A stretch of 64,000 nucleotides of DNA from Litorivicinus sp. (lineage in GTDB: Bacteria > Pseudomonadota > Gammaproteobacteria > Pseudomonadales > Litorivicinaceae): NCBI GenBank assembly GCA_018401755.1, contig JAGYKJ010000006.1:62001-126000 (forward strand), read 5' to 3'. The notes beneath the pieces are model-generated. The model was given only the letters and a program-made list of their open reading frames with translations. It had not been told where the DNA came from and made no database searches. A program made the translations under genes and the position numbers. The first letter of the stretch is position 1; each line of letters starts with the position of its first letter. This document shows, piece by piece, positions 50,432-59,907 of this stretch.

Positions 50432-53400
50432 TCCCAAATCTCCGCCTCGTGCCGGGCGACATCTCATTGAAGCAAGCGCCGGAACAGGGAAGACCTACAC
50501 CATCATGTCGTTGGTTGTCCAAGCGATCGTTATCGACGGTCTTCCGCCTGATTCGCTGATGCTGACGACCTTTACCCGCGCATCAACACGAGAGTTAAGA
50601 GCACGCGTGCGATCCCGCCTTACAGAGGAGCTTGACCAGATCAATCGTTCAAACAGCACGCTATTGCGTACGATGGATCCTGATCTCGACCCAGCCTTGG
50701 CGCGCCATCGCATAACGAGCGCGCTCGCTGACCTACAATCCATTGCCATCTATACAATTCATAGCTTTGCAAACCAAGTGATCACTGAGCTTGGGCCTCT
50801 CGTTGGAATTCATCCCACGCCGTCGATCGATGATCTTGGCAGAATTCGCGATGCCGTTGCACGAGATACCTATCGTTGGTTATTCAACAACTTCGATCCT
50901 AACTGGGTGCGCCGATGTTTGGGGTCGATGGCAACCTTCACAACCGAGCTTGGCTGGTTACACAACCATCGTCATGCAACTCTCCGACCGCGCCCGCAAT
51001 GCATCATGGATCTCGGAGCCGATCAGACTGAGCGGCAAGCGCGCGTCGATGCCCTACGTCTTCGGCGTGATGAGTTCGCAGAGATGACAAGTCGTAACGG
51101 GACCTTAGACAAACACTTGGATCACTATGAGGATGCATGCTTACGCGCGACAGAACCAAGTCGCACAGCCAAAACCTATTTAAAAGACAAACAAAAGACG
51201 TCTTCGCACCTCCCTTGGGATGCCTATTTCGCACTGGGACAACCGACTCAAGCAGAGGCGCAATTTAAGGCTGCAGCACTGGATCGATTTTTTAACCAAC
51301 TCAACACCACCTTGATCAAACAACAAATCCGCCATCCCGATGCCTTGATCGATGATGCACTTGAGGTCGCCAAACGGATGTCAGATGAAGCACTGGCGCA
51401 GACTAGCTTTAGTCGGCACCAACTGGTTGCTGTGGATGAATTTCAAGACACAGATCGCACCCAATGGACGCTACTTGATCGGCTTTATCCTGACCAGCCA
51501 AGTCGTCGCATGATTCTTATTGGTGACCCGAAGCAGACGATTTATCGATTTCGTGGCGCGGATACCAGCCAATACACGCGCATTCGAGAAGCGCTGCCGC
51601 AGGGGCATCTATGGACTTTAACGACCGTATTTCGATCTGCTGAAACAGTGGTGGAGGGATTGAATCAGTTGTATCTCGATCGCGCCCTTTTCGGCTCGGG
51701 TATTGCCATGCCTCGCCTAACCACTGGCGCGACCGCCAGTACCCCCGCACTCCAACTTGACGGCCAGCCGCTGTCGGGTTTTCAGTGGCTCAAAGACGGT
51801 CAACCAGAAACGGTCGCTCGGACTGTGGCGCAACTGATCGGTCTTGGGCAGCAAGGTCGCCTCCTCTACTGGGATCCACAGTCCACCACATGGGAGCCCT
51901 GCAAGGCCCAACATCTGTGCATTTTGACGCGCGATCGCACTGTTGCACTGCACGTCAAGCAGGCGGGACAAGCCTATGGCGTTCCGATGATCTACAGCGA
52001 CCCAGAGACCGTGTTTAAGCGACCCATCGTTCAGGATCTTGGCAGCCTGATCGCCGCAATTGCGACACCGCTGCGTCCAGGGACAATCACCGAGCTCCTC
52101 GCGACACGCTGGATGAATCTCAACTTCACTGAACAATCGCTGACCGAACGACCGGAATTCAGATCTGTGCAAGAGGCCTGCCTCTCTGCATACACCCTGT
52201 GGTTCCAGCAAGGCCCTGCACGCGCGATTCAATACGTGATTGATCGCCTCGGGCTAACGCCACCTGGAGACGGCCTGAGTTGCTTGACCCAACACACAGA
52301 TCTACTGCATGCACTTGAGTACTTTGGTCAACATGGAAAAGGACTCACACCACATGAAGCGGTCCGCTGGTGGCACTTACAGCGGGGACGTGATGACCGT
52401 GATCCGCAAACGACACCGCGCACCCCAACAGATCAATCACTGGTGCTCATCAACACCATGCACGGTGCAAAGGGTCTTGAATATCCGATTGTTCTGATTG
52501 CCGGCGAACTCAAGCTAAAACAAAACTCAGCAAGTCGTTATGCCATTGACTATGTTGATTCTGACGGCCCTGTTCTGGATTTCGCACTGTCACAAGAGTC
52601 ACAAAGGGCGCGCGATAGCGAACAACATCGAGAGCTGCATCGACTCGCCTATGTCGCACTAACGCGGGCCAAGTATGCCGTATTCGTGGGGCAATCCAAT
52701 GAAGGCGCGTTGGGTGACTTGTGGACCTATGTGTCCGCACAGCGACCCAGTGATGATCATTGCCTTGCCCATTTGCCAGACGTTCAACCCATCTCGCTCG
52801 ATGTATCAAACCGCTCGGAACACCGGACCTTGACTCGACCAATTGAACCGCGCTGGCTGCAAACGAGCTTCAGCCAACTGTCGCAGCGATCCAATCAAGA
52901 TCATGTACCGAGTCGCGCGCAAGATGAGCCGGATGAATCAACCTTGGTGGTTGAAGCGACGCCGATCATTGACGGCAATCACGGCTGGCATGGGATTCCG
53001 GGAGGAATGGTCACAGGCAATCTATTTCACGAACTGCTGGAGGATATGTTGCGATTCCGACGTTCCTCCTCTGAGCAAGCGCAATGGCTGAACGCGCACT
53101 GGCCAACCACGCTGGCATCAGACCATCAGTCCCTGATGTTATCTTGGGCAGACGCGGTCCTGCAGCATCGCATCGGGTCCGGGTGTCTGGCCGAGCTTGC
53201 CGCGATCGATTGCCGACCAGAACCAGGCTTCCGGCTGACGCTCAAAGCATCGCTGAGTATCGATAGGATGCGTCACGGCTTGCAGCAGATTGCTTGGATG
53301 CATGCGCTCGACTTTGGCCCAAATCGACCCCTGGCAACGCAACTCAATGGTTTCATCGATCTTGTCTTTTATCGAGATGGGCAGTATCACTTACTCGACT

Positions 53401-53690
53401 ACAAAACCAATCGACTTGGAGATCAAGATGCGGCCTATACTGAGACAGCAGTCGAGCTCAGCATGCGCGAAGGACAATACACAGCCCAAGCCGCAATCTA
53501 CGGACTTGCATTACATCATTGGCTTTCTCTTCGGCTACCACAGTATGACCCGAGACAGCATCTCGGTGAGATCCATTATCTCTTCTGCCGAGGTCTGAAT
53601 GGCCCCAGCCGGGGTCTCTGGTCTCGACCAATTCCGGTCCATCAGATCGAACATCTCAGCGAGGAATGGATTGATGCTGGGAGTCGTTGA
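50418..53690 (+). CDS. recB: RecBCD exonuclease subunit RecB
   Basis: 3' to 5' helicase and nuclease subunit. 1090 residues. UvrD-type helicase motifs: EASAGTGKTYTIM (Walker A, about residue 20), VDEFQDTDRTQW (about 340), GDPKQTIYRFRGAD, and TMHGAKGLEYPIV. The C-terminal nuclease has GNLFHELLEDM and IDLVFYRDGQYHLLDYKTN with the conserved Asp and Lys. Overlaps recC by 14 bp and recD by 17 bp. Confidence 0.95.
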   Translation: MQVFDPKSPPRAGRHLIEASAGTGKTYTIMSLVVQAIVIDGLPPDSLMLTTFTRASTRELRARVRSRLTEELDQINRSNSTLLRTMDPDLDPALARHRITSALADLQSIAIYTIHSFANQVITELGPLVGIHPTPSIDDLGRIRDAVARDTYRWLFNNFDPNWVRRCLGSMATFTTELGWLHNHRHATLRPRPQCIMDLGADQTERQARVDALRLRRDEFAEMTSRNGTLDKHLDHYEDACLRATEPSRTAKTYLKDKQKTSSHLPWDAYFALGQPTQAEAQFKAAALDRFFNQLNTTLIKQQIRHPDALIDDALEVAKRMSDEALAQTSFSRHQLVAVDEFQDTDRTQWTLLDRLYPDQPSRRMILIGDPKQTIYRFRGADTSQYTRIREALPQGHLWTLTTVFRSAETVVEGLNQLYLDRALFGSGIAMPRLTTGATASTPALQLDGQPLSGFQWLKDGQPETVARTVAQLIGLGQQGRLLYWDPQSTTWEPCKAQHLCILTRDRTVALHVKQAGQAYGVPMIYSDPETVFKRPIVQDLGSLIAAIATPLRPGTITELLATRWMNLNFTEQSLTERPEFRSVQEACLSAYTLWFQQGPARAIQYVIDRLGLTPPGDGLSCLTQHTDLLHALEYFGQHGKGLTPHEAVRWWHLQRGRDDRDPQTTPRTPTDQSLVLINTMHGAKGLEYPIVLIAGELKLKQNSASRYAIDYVDSDGPVLDFALSQESQRARDSEQHRELHRLAYVALTRAKYAVFVGQSNEGALGDLWTYVSAQRPSDDHCLAHLPDVQPISLDVSNRSEHRTLTRPIEPRWLQTSFSQLSQRSNQDHVPSRAQDEPDESTLVVEATPIIDGNHGWHGIPGGMVTGNLFHELLEDMLRFRRSSSEQAQWLNAHWPTTLASDHQSLMLSWADAVLQHRIGSGCLAELAAIDCRPEPGFRLTLKASLSIDRMRHGLQQIAWMHALDFGPNRPLATQLNGFIDLVFYRDGQYHLLDYKTNRLGDQDAAYTETAVELSMREGQYTAQAAIYGLALHHWLSLRLPQYDPRQHLGEIHYLFCRGLNGPSRGLWSRPIPVHQIEHLSEEWIDAGSR

Positions 53691-55233
53691 TCGGGCCATT
53701 TTACAGGTGCTACATGACGCTGGTTGGCCGTCCAACCTCGACCCCATCATCGTCAAGCTATGTGACGCAAATCGTGCTGGTCACACGGTGGTTCCTGTCT
53801 CAGAGCAGGAATATGCGGCACTGTCGATGTGCACCGCCTTGGTCCAGGAATCTCCCGGTAGAGGGTTATTGACCCTGACAGACAAGTGGCTGGCTTTCGA
53901 GCGCCATGCCGCCCAAGAAGCGAGGATCGCGGACTGGTTTCTTGAACGCGTCGATCAGACCACGCTGAGCCCGGCAATTGAACTCAATCAGCTGATGCCT
54001 CATGCCGATCGCTCTCAGCAAGATGCCATCATGCATGCACTGACACACCAAACCTCGCTGATCCTTGGTGGTCCTGGGACTGGCAAGACAACCACCGCTG
54101 CGGCGATGATCGTGGCACATCGTTTAGCAGCGCCTGCGGACTTTGAGCGTATTCAGTTACTCGCCCCGACCGGCAAAGCGGCAGTCCGCCTCACTGAATC
54201 GTTGTGGCAAGCCATTCAAGCCATGCCAATCGCATCTGAGCTCATTGCGTCAATCCCACGCAGCGCCCGCACCATTCATAGCCAACTCCGCAGCCTCGAT
54301 GAAGCCCAACTTGTGTTAGTGGATGAGGCCTCAATGATTTCGGTTGAGTTAATGGATCAGCTCCTCGCGGCATTGCCCCGCAGCGCCAAAGTCATTTGGC
54401 TGGGTGACCCGAATCAACTCGCATCGGTTGAAGCTGGCCATGTATTAGGGTCCCTCGCGACACACCCTCATACCGCACCGTTGCGGATCACATTGAATCG
54501 CCGCCACCGCATCGAAGGCGATCAGTGGCTCAGTGCGCTTCAAGACCATACCCTCGCAGGCAACGCAGAGGCTTTGGAAAGCTGTCTCCGCGATCGCAAT
54601 GCGCTAGTCAACCCCGATGACCGCGCAACGATCGCTCACGTATTGGAAGAAGGCTATCGAGAATACTTCGAAGCATGGGCGGGTGGAGAGACTCCTGAGA
54701 GCTGCGAATTTCAATGTCTGGCAGCTATTCAGCGAGGACCACAAGGCATCGATGCACTCAATCAATTGGTCAGTACACTGTCACACCACTACGGACTCGC
54801 CGGCCGCGGCACACGTATTTTAGTCACTGAAAATCAGCCTCACCTTGGTCTATATAATGGAGACATTGGCGTGGTGCTCGACACCGATCATGTCTCAACT
54901 CGCATGTTGCGCTTTGGGATAGGCAATCCACAGATCACGCTCAATCAATTAAGCAGACCGATGCTTGCCTATGCCCTCAGCATCCATCGCTCCCAAGGAT
55001 CGGAATATCGGGATGTACTGATTGCGTTACCCAGCCATCGAACACTCAAGCACGCACAGGTGACTCGCGAGATGCTGTTTACAGCAATGACACGCGCAAA
55101 GCGTCAAGTGACGCTGTGGGCACACCCAGATGATCTGAAAAAGGCATTGGGAACACGAACGCGACGATTCACAGGGCTTCCTGATTTTCTCGACATGAGG
55201 TATCCACATCGAAAATCACTTACACTTCGGTGA
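53674..55233 (+). CDS. recD: RecBCD exonuclease subunit RecD
   Basis: 5' to 3' helicase subunit. 519 residues, shorter than E. coli RecD (608). Walker A LGGPGTGKTTTAAAM (about 152), LVLVDEASMISVELMD, WLGDPNQLASVEAGHVLG and the C-terminal YALSIHRSQGSEYRDV and FTAMTRAKRQVTLW. The ATG at 53674 is preferred to the upstream 53599 because GAGGAA precedes it. recC-recB-recD all overlap, suggesting coupled translation. Confidence 0.95.
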   Translation: MLGVVDRAILQVLHDAGWPSNLDPIIVKLCDANRAGHTVVPVSEQEYAALSMCTALVQESPGRGLLTLTDKWLAFERHAAQEARIADWFLERVDQTTLSPAIELNQLMPHADRSQQDAIMHALTHQTSLILGGPGTGKTTTAAAMIVAHRLAAPADFERIQLLAPTGKAAVRLTESLWQAIQAMPIASELIASIPRSARTIHSQLRSLDEAQLVLVDEASMISVELMDQLLAALPRSAKVIWLGDPNQLASVEAGHVLGSLATHPHTAPLRITLNRRHRIEGDQWLSALQDHTLAGNAEALESCLRDRNALVNPDDRATIAHVLEEGYREYFEAWAGGETPESCEFQCLAAIQRGPQGIDALNQLVSTLSHHYGLAGRGTRILVTENQPHLGLYNGDIGVVLDTDHVSTRMLRFGIGNPQITLNQLSRPMLAYALSIHRSQGSEYRDVLIALPSHRTLKHAQVTREMLFTAMTRAKRQVTLWAHPDDLKKALGTRTRRFTGLPDFLDMRYPHRKSLTLR

Positions 55234-55253
55234 GTAACATATTAGGAATACAC

Positions 55254-55664
55254 ATGGTGTTTGACGAAACCGATCCACGACCCGAGGGGGAGTTGATTCT
55301 CCGAGTCATCGCACATCCACGGTTTACCAATGCGCAAGGAGATATCTACGCGGGATGGTTGCTGGATCAGATGGACCAAGCGGCAGCTCAAATCGCAATG
55401 GCTGAAAGTGGCGGGCGTTGCGCGACAGTGTCGCTGGAAAGCGTGGACTTCGTCGCACCAGTGCCGGTCGGTTCGGAAGTCAGCCTCTACGGCGAGCTTG
55501 AAGATGTGGGCCGTAGCTCGATGCAAATTCGCATCGAAGTCTGGATCAAGGAAAGTGGTCAAGATCCCTTTAAATCCGCCGAAACGCGGTTTGTCTTTGT
55601 TGCGATGGATGCCCACGGGCGGATTCGCCCGGTCCATCAACCCAGCGGGACCAATTTGGCATAG
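55254..55664 (+). CDS. YciA-type acyl-CoA thioesterase
   Basis: Hotdog-fold thioesterase of 136 residues. Similar to YciA: PRFTNAQGDIYAGWLLDQMDQAA carries the catalytic Asp, then VSLESVDFVAPVPVGS and IEVWIKE. It hydrolyses acyl-CoA esters; substrate range is unknown. The ATG at 55254 has AGGA 8 bp upstream; an earlier GTG (55230) overlaps recD. Its 3' end overlaps uvrD by 28 bp. Confidence 0.88.
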   Translation: MVFDETDPRPEGELILRVIAHPRFTNAQGDIYAGWLLDQMDQAAAQIAMAESGGRCATVSLESVDFVAPVPVGSEVSLYGELEDVGRSSMQIRIEVWIKESGQDPFKSAETRFVFVAMDAHGRIRPVHQPSGTNLA

Positions 55665-57817
55665 GCCATCACCAACCACCTGGATCCGCCGTCATCAAAG
55701 CGTACCTGCACTTTGACATTGGCACCTGCCCCCTCAAAGGCCAATACCGTTCCTTCGCCAAACATGCTGTGATCCACGCGTGAGCCGATTGCGAGCCCCG
55801 TTTCAAAGTCATCCCCCCACGCATCGGCACGCGGATGGCGCTGCGGTCTTGCCACAGGTCGCGCACCAAAGGCACTGGGTGCAAATGGACGACTAACCTG
55901 AGTCTCAAGACGAACCTCCTCAATCAGCTCAGCCGGGATTTCGCGAATAAAGCGGGACAGTAGGCCAAAGTGATCGCGCCCATTCAGTCGGCGAGATTCC
56001 GCATAGGTAATGGTGAGTCGTCGCATCGCGCGGGTCAGTCCAACATAAGCGAGCCGCCGCTCTTCTTCCAACCCACCATCAGAGTCCATGCTCATGCGAT
56101 GGGGAAATAACTCCTCCTCGGCGCCCACTAAAAAAACATCGGGGAACTCCAGTCCTTTTGCCGAATGTAAAGTCATTAACTGCACTGCATCGGCATCCGG
56201 GTCCGCTTGGTTGTCACCAGCGTCCAAACTGGCCTGACTCAAGAATTGTAATAGGACAGGTAAATCAGGATCTTCTGGTTCAAACCCACGACATGCGCTA
56301 ACCAATTCATTCAGGTTATCAATGCGCGCCTGGCCGCGCTCCCCTTTCTCGGATCCGTGATAAGCCAACAAACCGCTCTCATCAACAACCTGGGCAGTCA
56401 GCTCATGTAATTCCAAATCGAGGGCCTTCACATCAAACCGATCGATCAGCGCCAAAAATCCAGCCAATTGCGCGCGCGCTCGACCACTCAGCGCGCGTTG
56501 CTCGATCAGAAATGTTGAGGCCTGCCACAAACCCATCCCTTGATCACGGGCTGTGTCACGAATGAGATCAACCGTTTTATCGCCAATGCCGCGCGGGGGC
56601 ACATTGACTACGCGTTCGAAGGCTGTGTCATCGAGCCGGCTTTGAATCAAGCGCAGATACATCAGTGCATTTTTAATCTCAAGCCGTTCGTAAAACCGTT
56701 GCCCACCATAAATTCGATAGGGAATACCTGCACGCAAGAGCGCATCTTCTAACACGCGAGACTGCGCATTCGATCGGTACAAGATGGCAAGATCACTGTA
56801 CTTCGCACCCTGATCATGTGCCTTCATCATACGATTTGCGACGAAACGCGCTTCATCCTGCTCGTTGAACGCCGCATACAGCGAGATCGGCTCACCACGA
56901 CCCTGATCGGTCCACAGTTGCTTCCCCATCCGACCCTGATTATTGGCAATGACTGCATTCGCGGCCTCAAGAATCACTTCTGTCGAACGGTAGTTCTGTT
57001 CCAAACGCACGACATGAACAGGCGCAAACTCTGTCTGAAATCGATGGATATTTTCGATCCGCGCACCGCGCCAGGCATAGATCGATTGATCATCGTCACC
57101 AACCGCAGTCACACAGGTGTGCGGGCCTGCAAGCAAACGAATCCATGCATATTGAATCGTATTGGTATCCTGAAATTCGTCGATGAGAACGTGCCGAAAA
57201 CGCGCCTGATAATGTTCCAACAGAGCCGCATTTGACTTAAGCGTTTCGAATGTCCGAAGTAGAAGCTCTCCGAAATCAACCAAATGACTTTGGAGACACA
57301 AGGCTTCATACCGTCGATACACCTCGACACAGCGGTCGTGATAATAGTCACGCCCCGTCTGCAGGTGATGCGGGCGCTCACCCTGGTCTTTGCAGCCGTT
57401 GATAAAGCCGGCAAGGGCGCGGGGTTTGAACTTCGCATCATCAAGGCCAAGCTCCTGAATCACTCGCTTCACAAGTCGGACTTGATCATCAGCATCCAGA
57501 ATCACAAAGGCCTCAATCAAGCCTGCGTCTCGCCAATGCGCACGCAAAAAGCGATGTGCTAGCCCATGAAATGTCCCAACCCACATCTGGAAAAGCTGAC
57601 GACCAACGCGCTGCTCCAAACGCTCACGCATTTCTCGCGCCGCCTTATTGGTGAATGTCACCGCCATCAGAGCATGCGGTGACAGCCCGTTGTGCTGCAT
57701 CAAAAACGCCATGCGCTCGACAAGCACGCGCGTCTTTCCTGAGCCCGCGCCAGCGAGCACGAGCATGTGTGAGTCCGGAGCATGAACGGCGTCAAGTTGG
57801 GGGGTATTGAGTTGCAT
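55637..57817 (-). CDS. uvrD: DNA helicase II UvrD
   Basis: Helicase for nucleotide excision and mismatch repair. 726 residues. Motifs: NTPQLDAVH, LAGAGSGKTRVLVERMAFL (Walker A), VTFTNKAAREMRERL, LIDEFQDTNTIQYAW, GDDDQSIYAWRGA, TLHSAKGLEFPDVFLVG and LAYVGLTRAMRRL. The C-terminal Tudor-like part (VRFDDGGSRWL) is present. ATG at 57817 chosen; the frame extends to 57862 (GTG). Converges with the thioesterase gene. Confidence 0.96.
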   Translation of the reverse strand: MQLNTPQLDAVHAPDSHMLVLAGAGSGKTRVLVERMAFLMQHNGLSPHALMAVTFTNKAAREMRERLEQRVGRQLFQMWVGTFHGLAHRFLRAHWRDAGLIEAFVILDADDQVRLVKRVIQELGLDDAKFKPRALAGFINGCKDQGERPHHLQTGRDYYHDRCVEVYRRYEALCLQSHLVDFGELLLRTFETLKSNAALLEHYQARFRHVLIDEFQDTNTIQYAWIRLLAGPHTCVTAVGDDDQSIYAWRGARIENIHRFQTEFAPVHVVRLEQNYRSTEVILEAANAVIANNQGRMGKQLWTDQGRGEPISLYAAFNEQDEARFVANRMMKAHDQGAKYSDLAILYRSNAQSRVLEDALLRAGIPYRIYGGQRFYERLEIKNALMYLRLIQSRLDDTAFERVVNVPPRGIGDKTVDLIRDTARDQGMGLWQASTFLIEQRALSGRARAQLAGFLALIDRFDVKALDLELHELTAQVVDESGLLAYHGSEKGERGQARIDNLNELVSACRGFEPEDPDLPVLLQFLSQASLDAGDNQADPDADAVQLMTLHSAKGLEFPDVFLVGAEEELFPHRMSMDSDGGLEEERRLAYVGLTRAMRRLTITYAESRRLNGRDHFGLLSRFIREIPAELIEEVRLETQVSRPFAPSAFGARPVARPQRHPRADAWGDDFETGLAIGSRVDHSMFGEGTVLAFEGAGANVKVQVRFDDGGSRWLVMAYAKLVPLG

Positions 57818-57954
57818 CTGCGAAGTGTACCCGCTTGCAGAAGCGCTGACGATCCTCGGCACTCAACCGAATGCGAATGGTTTGCATTAATAGTCTAGAT
57901 GACGATTTTGTCATGAAATGATAGATGGGATTAATCGATGTCATTGAGAAATAA

Positions 57955-58004
57955 ACTTGGAAGTTTCCAACATGGATCCACATACTCTTCCAAGTCGCCA
58001 TGTT
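57955..58004 (+). promoter_or_regulatory. Overlapping inverted repeats in the rubrerythrin upstream region
   Basis: Two perfect repeats interlock: ACTTGGAAG (57955-57963) with CTTCCAAGT (57987-57995), and AACATGG (57969-57975) with CCATGTT (57998-58004). A 14-bp palindrome TTGGAAGTTTCCAA also spans 57957-57970, and its half-site TTCCAA recurs 23 bp later (57988). They lie 50-100 bp before the rubrerythrin ATG. They could be operator half-sites or alternative mRNA structures. Confidence 0.6.
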
Positions 58005-58054
58005 TGTGGCGCCTTAAGTCGAACTATTCGCATGCACCTCGAAGGAGATCTCAC

Positions 58055-58486
58055 ATGCAATTGAAAGGTACAAAAACTGAAGAGAGCTTAAAGGCCGCCT
58101 TTGCTGGCGAGTCAAAAGCAAACCGTCGTTACCTCTACTTCGCAAACATGGCGGACATCGAAGGCGCTCCTGAAGTCGCTAACGTATTCCGTAACACTGC
58201 GGAAGGTGAAACAGGTCACGCACACGGCCACATGGAATACTTAATTGCAGGTGGTTCTGGCGATCCTGAGACAGGTCTTGCTGCTGGCAACGTTGCCGAA
58301 GCGCTTGAATCTGCAATCGCAGGTGAAACACACGAATACACTGACATGTATCCAGGCATGGCGAAAGCCGCGCGTGAAGAAGGTTTTGACGAAGTCGCTG
58401 ATTGGTTCGAAACCTTGGCAAAGGCTGAGCGCAGCCACGCCAACAAGTTCCAGAAGACTCTGGACGCATACAAAGCAGAAGCATAA
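58055..58486 (+). CDS. Rubrerythrin (ferritin-like diiron protein, no rubredoxin domain)
   Basis: 143-residue ferritin-like four-helix protein. It begins [20 protein letters not shown]; ferroxidase-type glutamates appear in [37 protein letters not shown] and [13 protein letters not shown]. There is no C-terminal CxxC rubredoxin domain, so the electron donor is separate. Family members reduce peroxide. Strong AAGGAG 8 bp before the ATG at 58055; the frame is open to 57938 without conservation. First gene of a three-gene set with an Fe-S protein and DUF3501. Confidence 0.94.
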   Translation: MQLKGTKTEESLKAAFAGESKANRRYLYFANMADIEGAPEVANVFRNTAEGETGHAHGHMEYLIAGGSGDPETGLAAGNVAEALESAIAGETHEYTDMYPGMAKAAREEGFDEVADWFETLAKAERSHANKFQKTLDAYKAEA

Positions 58487-58494
58487 AGACCGCC

Positions 58495-58520
58495 AAAGGC
58501 CGAGGATTCCCTCGGCCTTT
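58495..58520 (+). terminator. Strong hairpin after rubrerythrin (attenuator or processing site)
   Basis: AAAGGCCGAGG and CCTCGGCCTTT form a perfect 11-bp stem with a 4-base loop, 8 bp after the rubrerythrin stop. The following bases (GCTCTTG) are only weakly T-rich, so it is a partial terminator at best. The next gene starts 26 bp later. Confidence 0.7.
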
Positions 58521-58546
58521 GCTCTTGAATTCTCACGGAGACACTC

Positions 58547-59902
58547 ATGGCTACGGAATCAAAGCGCGAAGGAAATCTGGAGGCGCCCACACGGCATCCC
58601 ATTGATTGGAAAAACCCCGCGTATTACGACGAGCAAAAGCTCGACGCAGAACTCGAGCGCGTCTTTGATATTTGTCACGGCTGCCGGCGCTGTTTGAGTC
58701 TCTGTAATGCCTTCCCGACACTCTTCGATCTCATTGATGACAGTGACACGATGGAAGTCGATGGCGTGGATAAAGCCGACTACGTCAAAGTGGTCGACGA
58801 GTGTTATCTCTGTGATATGTGCTACATGGCAAAGTGCCCTTACGTGCCGCCGCACCCATTCAACGTCGATTTTCCGCATCTCATGCTGCAAGCCAAAGCG
58901 GTCAAGCATCAAAAAGAAGGCATGTCGTTCCGCGATAAAGTGCTGTCTGATACCGACGGTCTCGGAAAGTTGGCCGGGATTCCGCTCATTACCGAGACGG
59001 TCAATGCAGTCAATCAATGGAAACCTGTCCGTAAAGTGGTTGAAAGTGCCCTTGGGGTTCACCAGAACGCATGGCTGCCAGAATTTGCGACTCAAACGCT
59101 GCGTCAAGGCAAGCACACAGCAACAGGACTCACCATCACTGACGGCTCCCGAACTCCTGGTAAAGTCGCGATCTTTGCGACCTGTTACATTAACTATAAC
59201 GAACCTGGCATTGGGCGAGATCTGATGAAGATCCTTGATCACAATGACATCCCTTGGGTTGTTGCCGAAAAAGAAGTGTGTTGTGGCATGCCGAAGCTGG
59301 AGCAGGGCGATTTGGAGGGCGTTGATCGCCTGAAGCGAATCAATATCCCGCATCTCGCGAAATTGGCGCGCGAGGGGTATGCCATCGTCGCGGGAGTCCC
59401 CTCGTGCACCTTGATGTTCAAACAAGAGATCCCGCTGATGTATCCCGATGACGAGGATGTGCAAGCGGTCAAGGCAGCATTCTGGGATCCTTTTGACTAT
59501 TTCGTGGCTCGCACCAAAGATGGTCTGATGAAAACTGATTTCCAATCAGGACTCGGTACGGTGTCCTATCAGGCGCCCTGTCATGGCCGAGTCCAGAATA
59601 TCGGCAAGAAGACCGAGGAGTTCCTTAAGATGATTCCAGGAACAGAGGTCAAAACGACCGAGCGTTGCAGCGGTCATGCCGGAACCTATGGCGTGAAAAA
59701 GGAGTTCCATGAGACGTCAATGAAAATTGGAAAACCTGTCTTCCGGACGATGAACGAGCAACAACCAGACTATATTTCGAGCGATTGCCCACTGGGCGGA
59801 CACCACATTGCCCAGGGTATCCGTGAGAACCACAACAATGAACCGAGCTTGGCACATCCAATTTCGTTGGTTGCCAAGGCCTATGGACTACGCGAGGAGT
59901 AA
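58547..59902 (+). CDS. GlpC/HdrD-like Fe-S oxidoreductase
   Basis: 451-residue cytoplasmic protein with two ferredoxin-type clusters, [15 protein letters not shown] (about residue 43) and [17 protein letters not shown] (about 86), followed by two CCG-type domains as in GlpC and heterodisulfide reductase subunit HdrD: FATCYINY then [10 protein letters not shown], and [10 protein letters not shown] then [11 protein letters not shown] (Ser in the second, where CCG is typical). No flavin subunit neighbours are present. With rubrerythrin and DUF3501 on either side it may pass electrons to the diiron protein; this is an inference. Five bases separate it from DUF3501. Confidence 0.9.
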   Translation: MATESKREGNLEAPTRHPIDWKNPAYYDEQKLDAELERVFDICHGCRRCLSLCNAFPTLFDLIDDSDTMEVDGVDKADYVKVVDECYLCDMCYMAKCPYVPPHPFNVDFPHLMLQAKAVKHQKEGMSFRDKVLSDTDGLGKLAGIPLITETVNAVNQWKPVRKVVESALGVHQNAWLPEFATQTLRQGKHTATGLTITDGSRTPGKVAIFATCYINYNEPGIGRDLMKILDHNDIPWVVAEKEVCCGMPKLEQGDLEGVDRLKRINIPHLAKLAREGYAIVAGVPSCTLMFKQEIPLMYPDDEDVQAVKAAFWDPFDYFVARTKDGLMKTDFQSGLGTVSYQAPCHGRVQNIGKKTEEFLKMIPGTEVKTTERCSGHAGTYGVKKEFHETSMKIGKPVFRTMNEQQPDYISSDCPLGGHHIAQGIRENHNNEPSLAHPISLVAKAYGLREE

Positions 59903-59907
59903 TACAG

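Noticed and set aside
57955-58004. Classical H-type pseudoknot riboswitch
   Set aside because: The crossing repeats have pseudoknot order, but only 2 bases would span the 9-bp first stem, which is too short for the usual geometry; left as alternative folds or protein sites.
57938-58054. Longer rubrerythrin with 39 extra N-terminal residues
   Set aside because: The upstream part is not protein-like, contains the inverted repeats, and a strong ribosome-binding site marks the ATG at 58055.
58559-59545. 328-codon minus-strand open frame
   Set aside because: It lies wholly opposite the well-supported Fe-S protein gene; length alone is explained by codon bias of that gene.
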